From the NCBI GenBank assembly GCA_005877655.1, contig VBOC01000144.1, forward strand, positions 1 to 6,030: 6,030 bases of DNA, written 5' to 3'. Below the pieces are notes generated by a model that ran no database searches, had not been told where the DNA came from, and saw only the letters and a program-made list of their open reading frames with translations. Each line of letters opens with the position of its first letter. Positions within the stretch are counted from its first letter, which is position 1. Source of the stretch: Ignavibacteria bacterium (GTDB lineage Bacteria; Bacteroidota; Ignavibacteria; UBA10030; SZUA-254). Of the stretch, positions 5,584-6,030 are shown piece by piece. Made by a program: the position numbers and the translations under genes.

Positions 5584-6030
5584 ATGAAACTCATCACGCT
5601 CCTCCCGGCCATAGCTCTTGCTGCGCTCTTTGCAAGTTGCAATAAGCAGACCGAAAGCATTGTTGCCCCTCAGGGTCTGCACGACGGCACCGTTCAAATG
5701 TCGTTTGCGAGGGCACCCTCGGGTGTGGCCCAGGTGATCGCAAGTCTATCGCGCGTGGGTTATGACGACCGCGTTATCCACTTGTCTATATCCGACACGG
5801 GAAGGGTTGCATCCGGCTCTTTCTCAAATGTCCCTGTCGGCACGTGGCATCTGAAGGTGGACGCTCTCAACGATACCGGTGCAGTTCAATATTCAGGCGA
5901 GGCAGACCTGGATGTGCTGCCCGGCCAGACGACCCAGGTATCACTGGAGTTGCTCTCAACGACCGGAGGGATCGATATTGTGGTCACCTGGGGTGCCAGC
6001 TGTACTCCGGCGCCTTCCGGCCTCGTGAGT
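5584..6030 (+). CDS. Third paralogous lipoprotein, probably LamG type, 3'-truncated by window edge
   Basis: 149 residues are open to the right edge with no stop. The start MKLIT is followed by a signal peptide ending in LFASC with Cys19, the most typical lipobox of the three. The shared module spans about 35-122 in full length: APSGVAQVIASLSRVGYDDR (44-63), VPVGTWHL (83-90) and QYSGEADLDVLPGQ (102-115). It is followed by the same linker as in the preceding gene (GGIDIVVTWG, 128-137), then Cys140 and PSGLVS, the entry of a LamG domain. The preceding gene is therefore its closest relative in the window. The intact module serves as the reference showing what the preceding gene has lost. Likely a membrane-anchored surface protein; function otherwise unknown. 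Confidence 0.85.
   Translation, partial: MKLITLLPAIALAALFASCNKQTESIVAPQGLHDGTVQMSFARAPSGVAQVIASLSRVGYDDRVIHLSISDTGRVASGSFSNVPVGTWHLKVDALNDTGAVQYSGEADLDVLPGQTTQVSLELLSTTGGIDIVVTWGASCTPAPSGLVS

Noticed and set aside
1..6030. CRISPR array, tRNA, rRNA, insertion sequence or phage genes
   Set aside because: No spaced direct repeats, no tRNA-like cloverleaf, and no transposase or integrase motifs were seen on either strand.

Overview
The window reads left to right on the + strand and falls into two blocks. No supported gene lies on the - strand. The organism is a moderately GC-rich bacterium. The tandem LamG-type lipoproteins, and a C-terminal stretch that looks like the start of a type IX secretion (Por) sorting tail, suggest the Bacteroidota/Ignavibacteria side of the FCB group or a related candidate phylum. 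That placement is an inference from protein style, not from a marker gene.

Block 1 (2-3135) makes and probably decorates a nucleotide-activated deoxysugar. It holds the 3' part of a dTDP-4-dehydrorhamnose 3,5-epimerase-family gene (rfbC-like), an NAD-dependent sugar epimerase/dehydratase joined to it by an ATGA stop/start overlap, a dTDP-4-dehydrorhamnose reductase (rfbD) after a gap of about 115 bases, and a class I SAM-dependent methyltransferase. The first two steps of dTDP-rhamnose synthesis (rfbA, rfbB) are not in the window and may lie upstream. The likely role is surface polysaccharide synthesis.

A stretch of about 330 bases without a convincing gene (3136-3463) follows. It carries a good -35 box with a weak -10 box, overlapped by a short dyad.

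Block 2 (3464-6030) is a tandem array of three secreted lipoproteins. Each starts with a lipoprotein signal peptide whose cysteine is residue 19. Each then has the same module of about 65-90 residues (core motifs VPVGxWHL, QYxGxxDxDVxPGQ) followed by a swappable C-terminus. In the first gene this is a two-fold GWN...GYWxxV repeat; in the second it is a LamG/concanavalin-like domain. The third runs off the right edge just as a LamG domain appears to begin.

The most unusual observation is that three separate genes each lack an internal segment while staying in frame. RfbD lacks the conserved PTYT/DLA segment, the methyltransferase lacks about 40-50 residues of its Rossmann core, and the second lipoprotein lacks exactly 20 residues that both paralogues in the window have. 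Either this lineage has real in-frame deletions or the assembled sequence has lost pieces; read mapping would decide.
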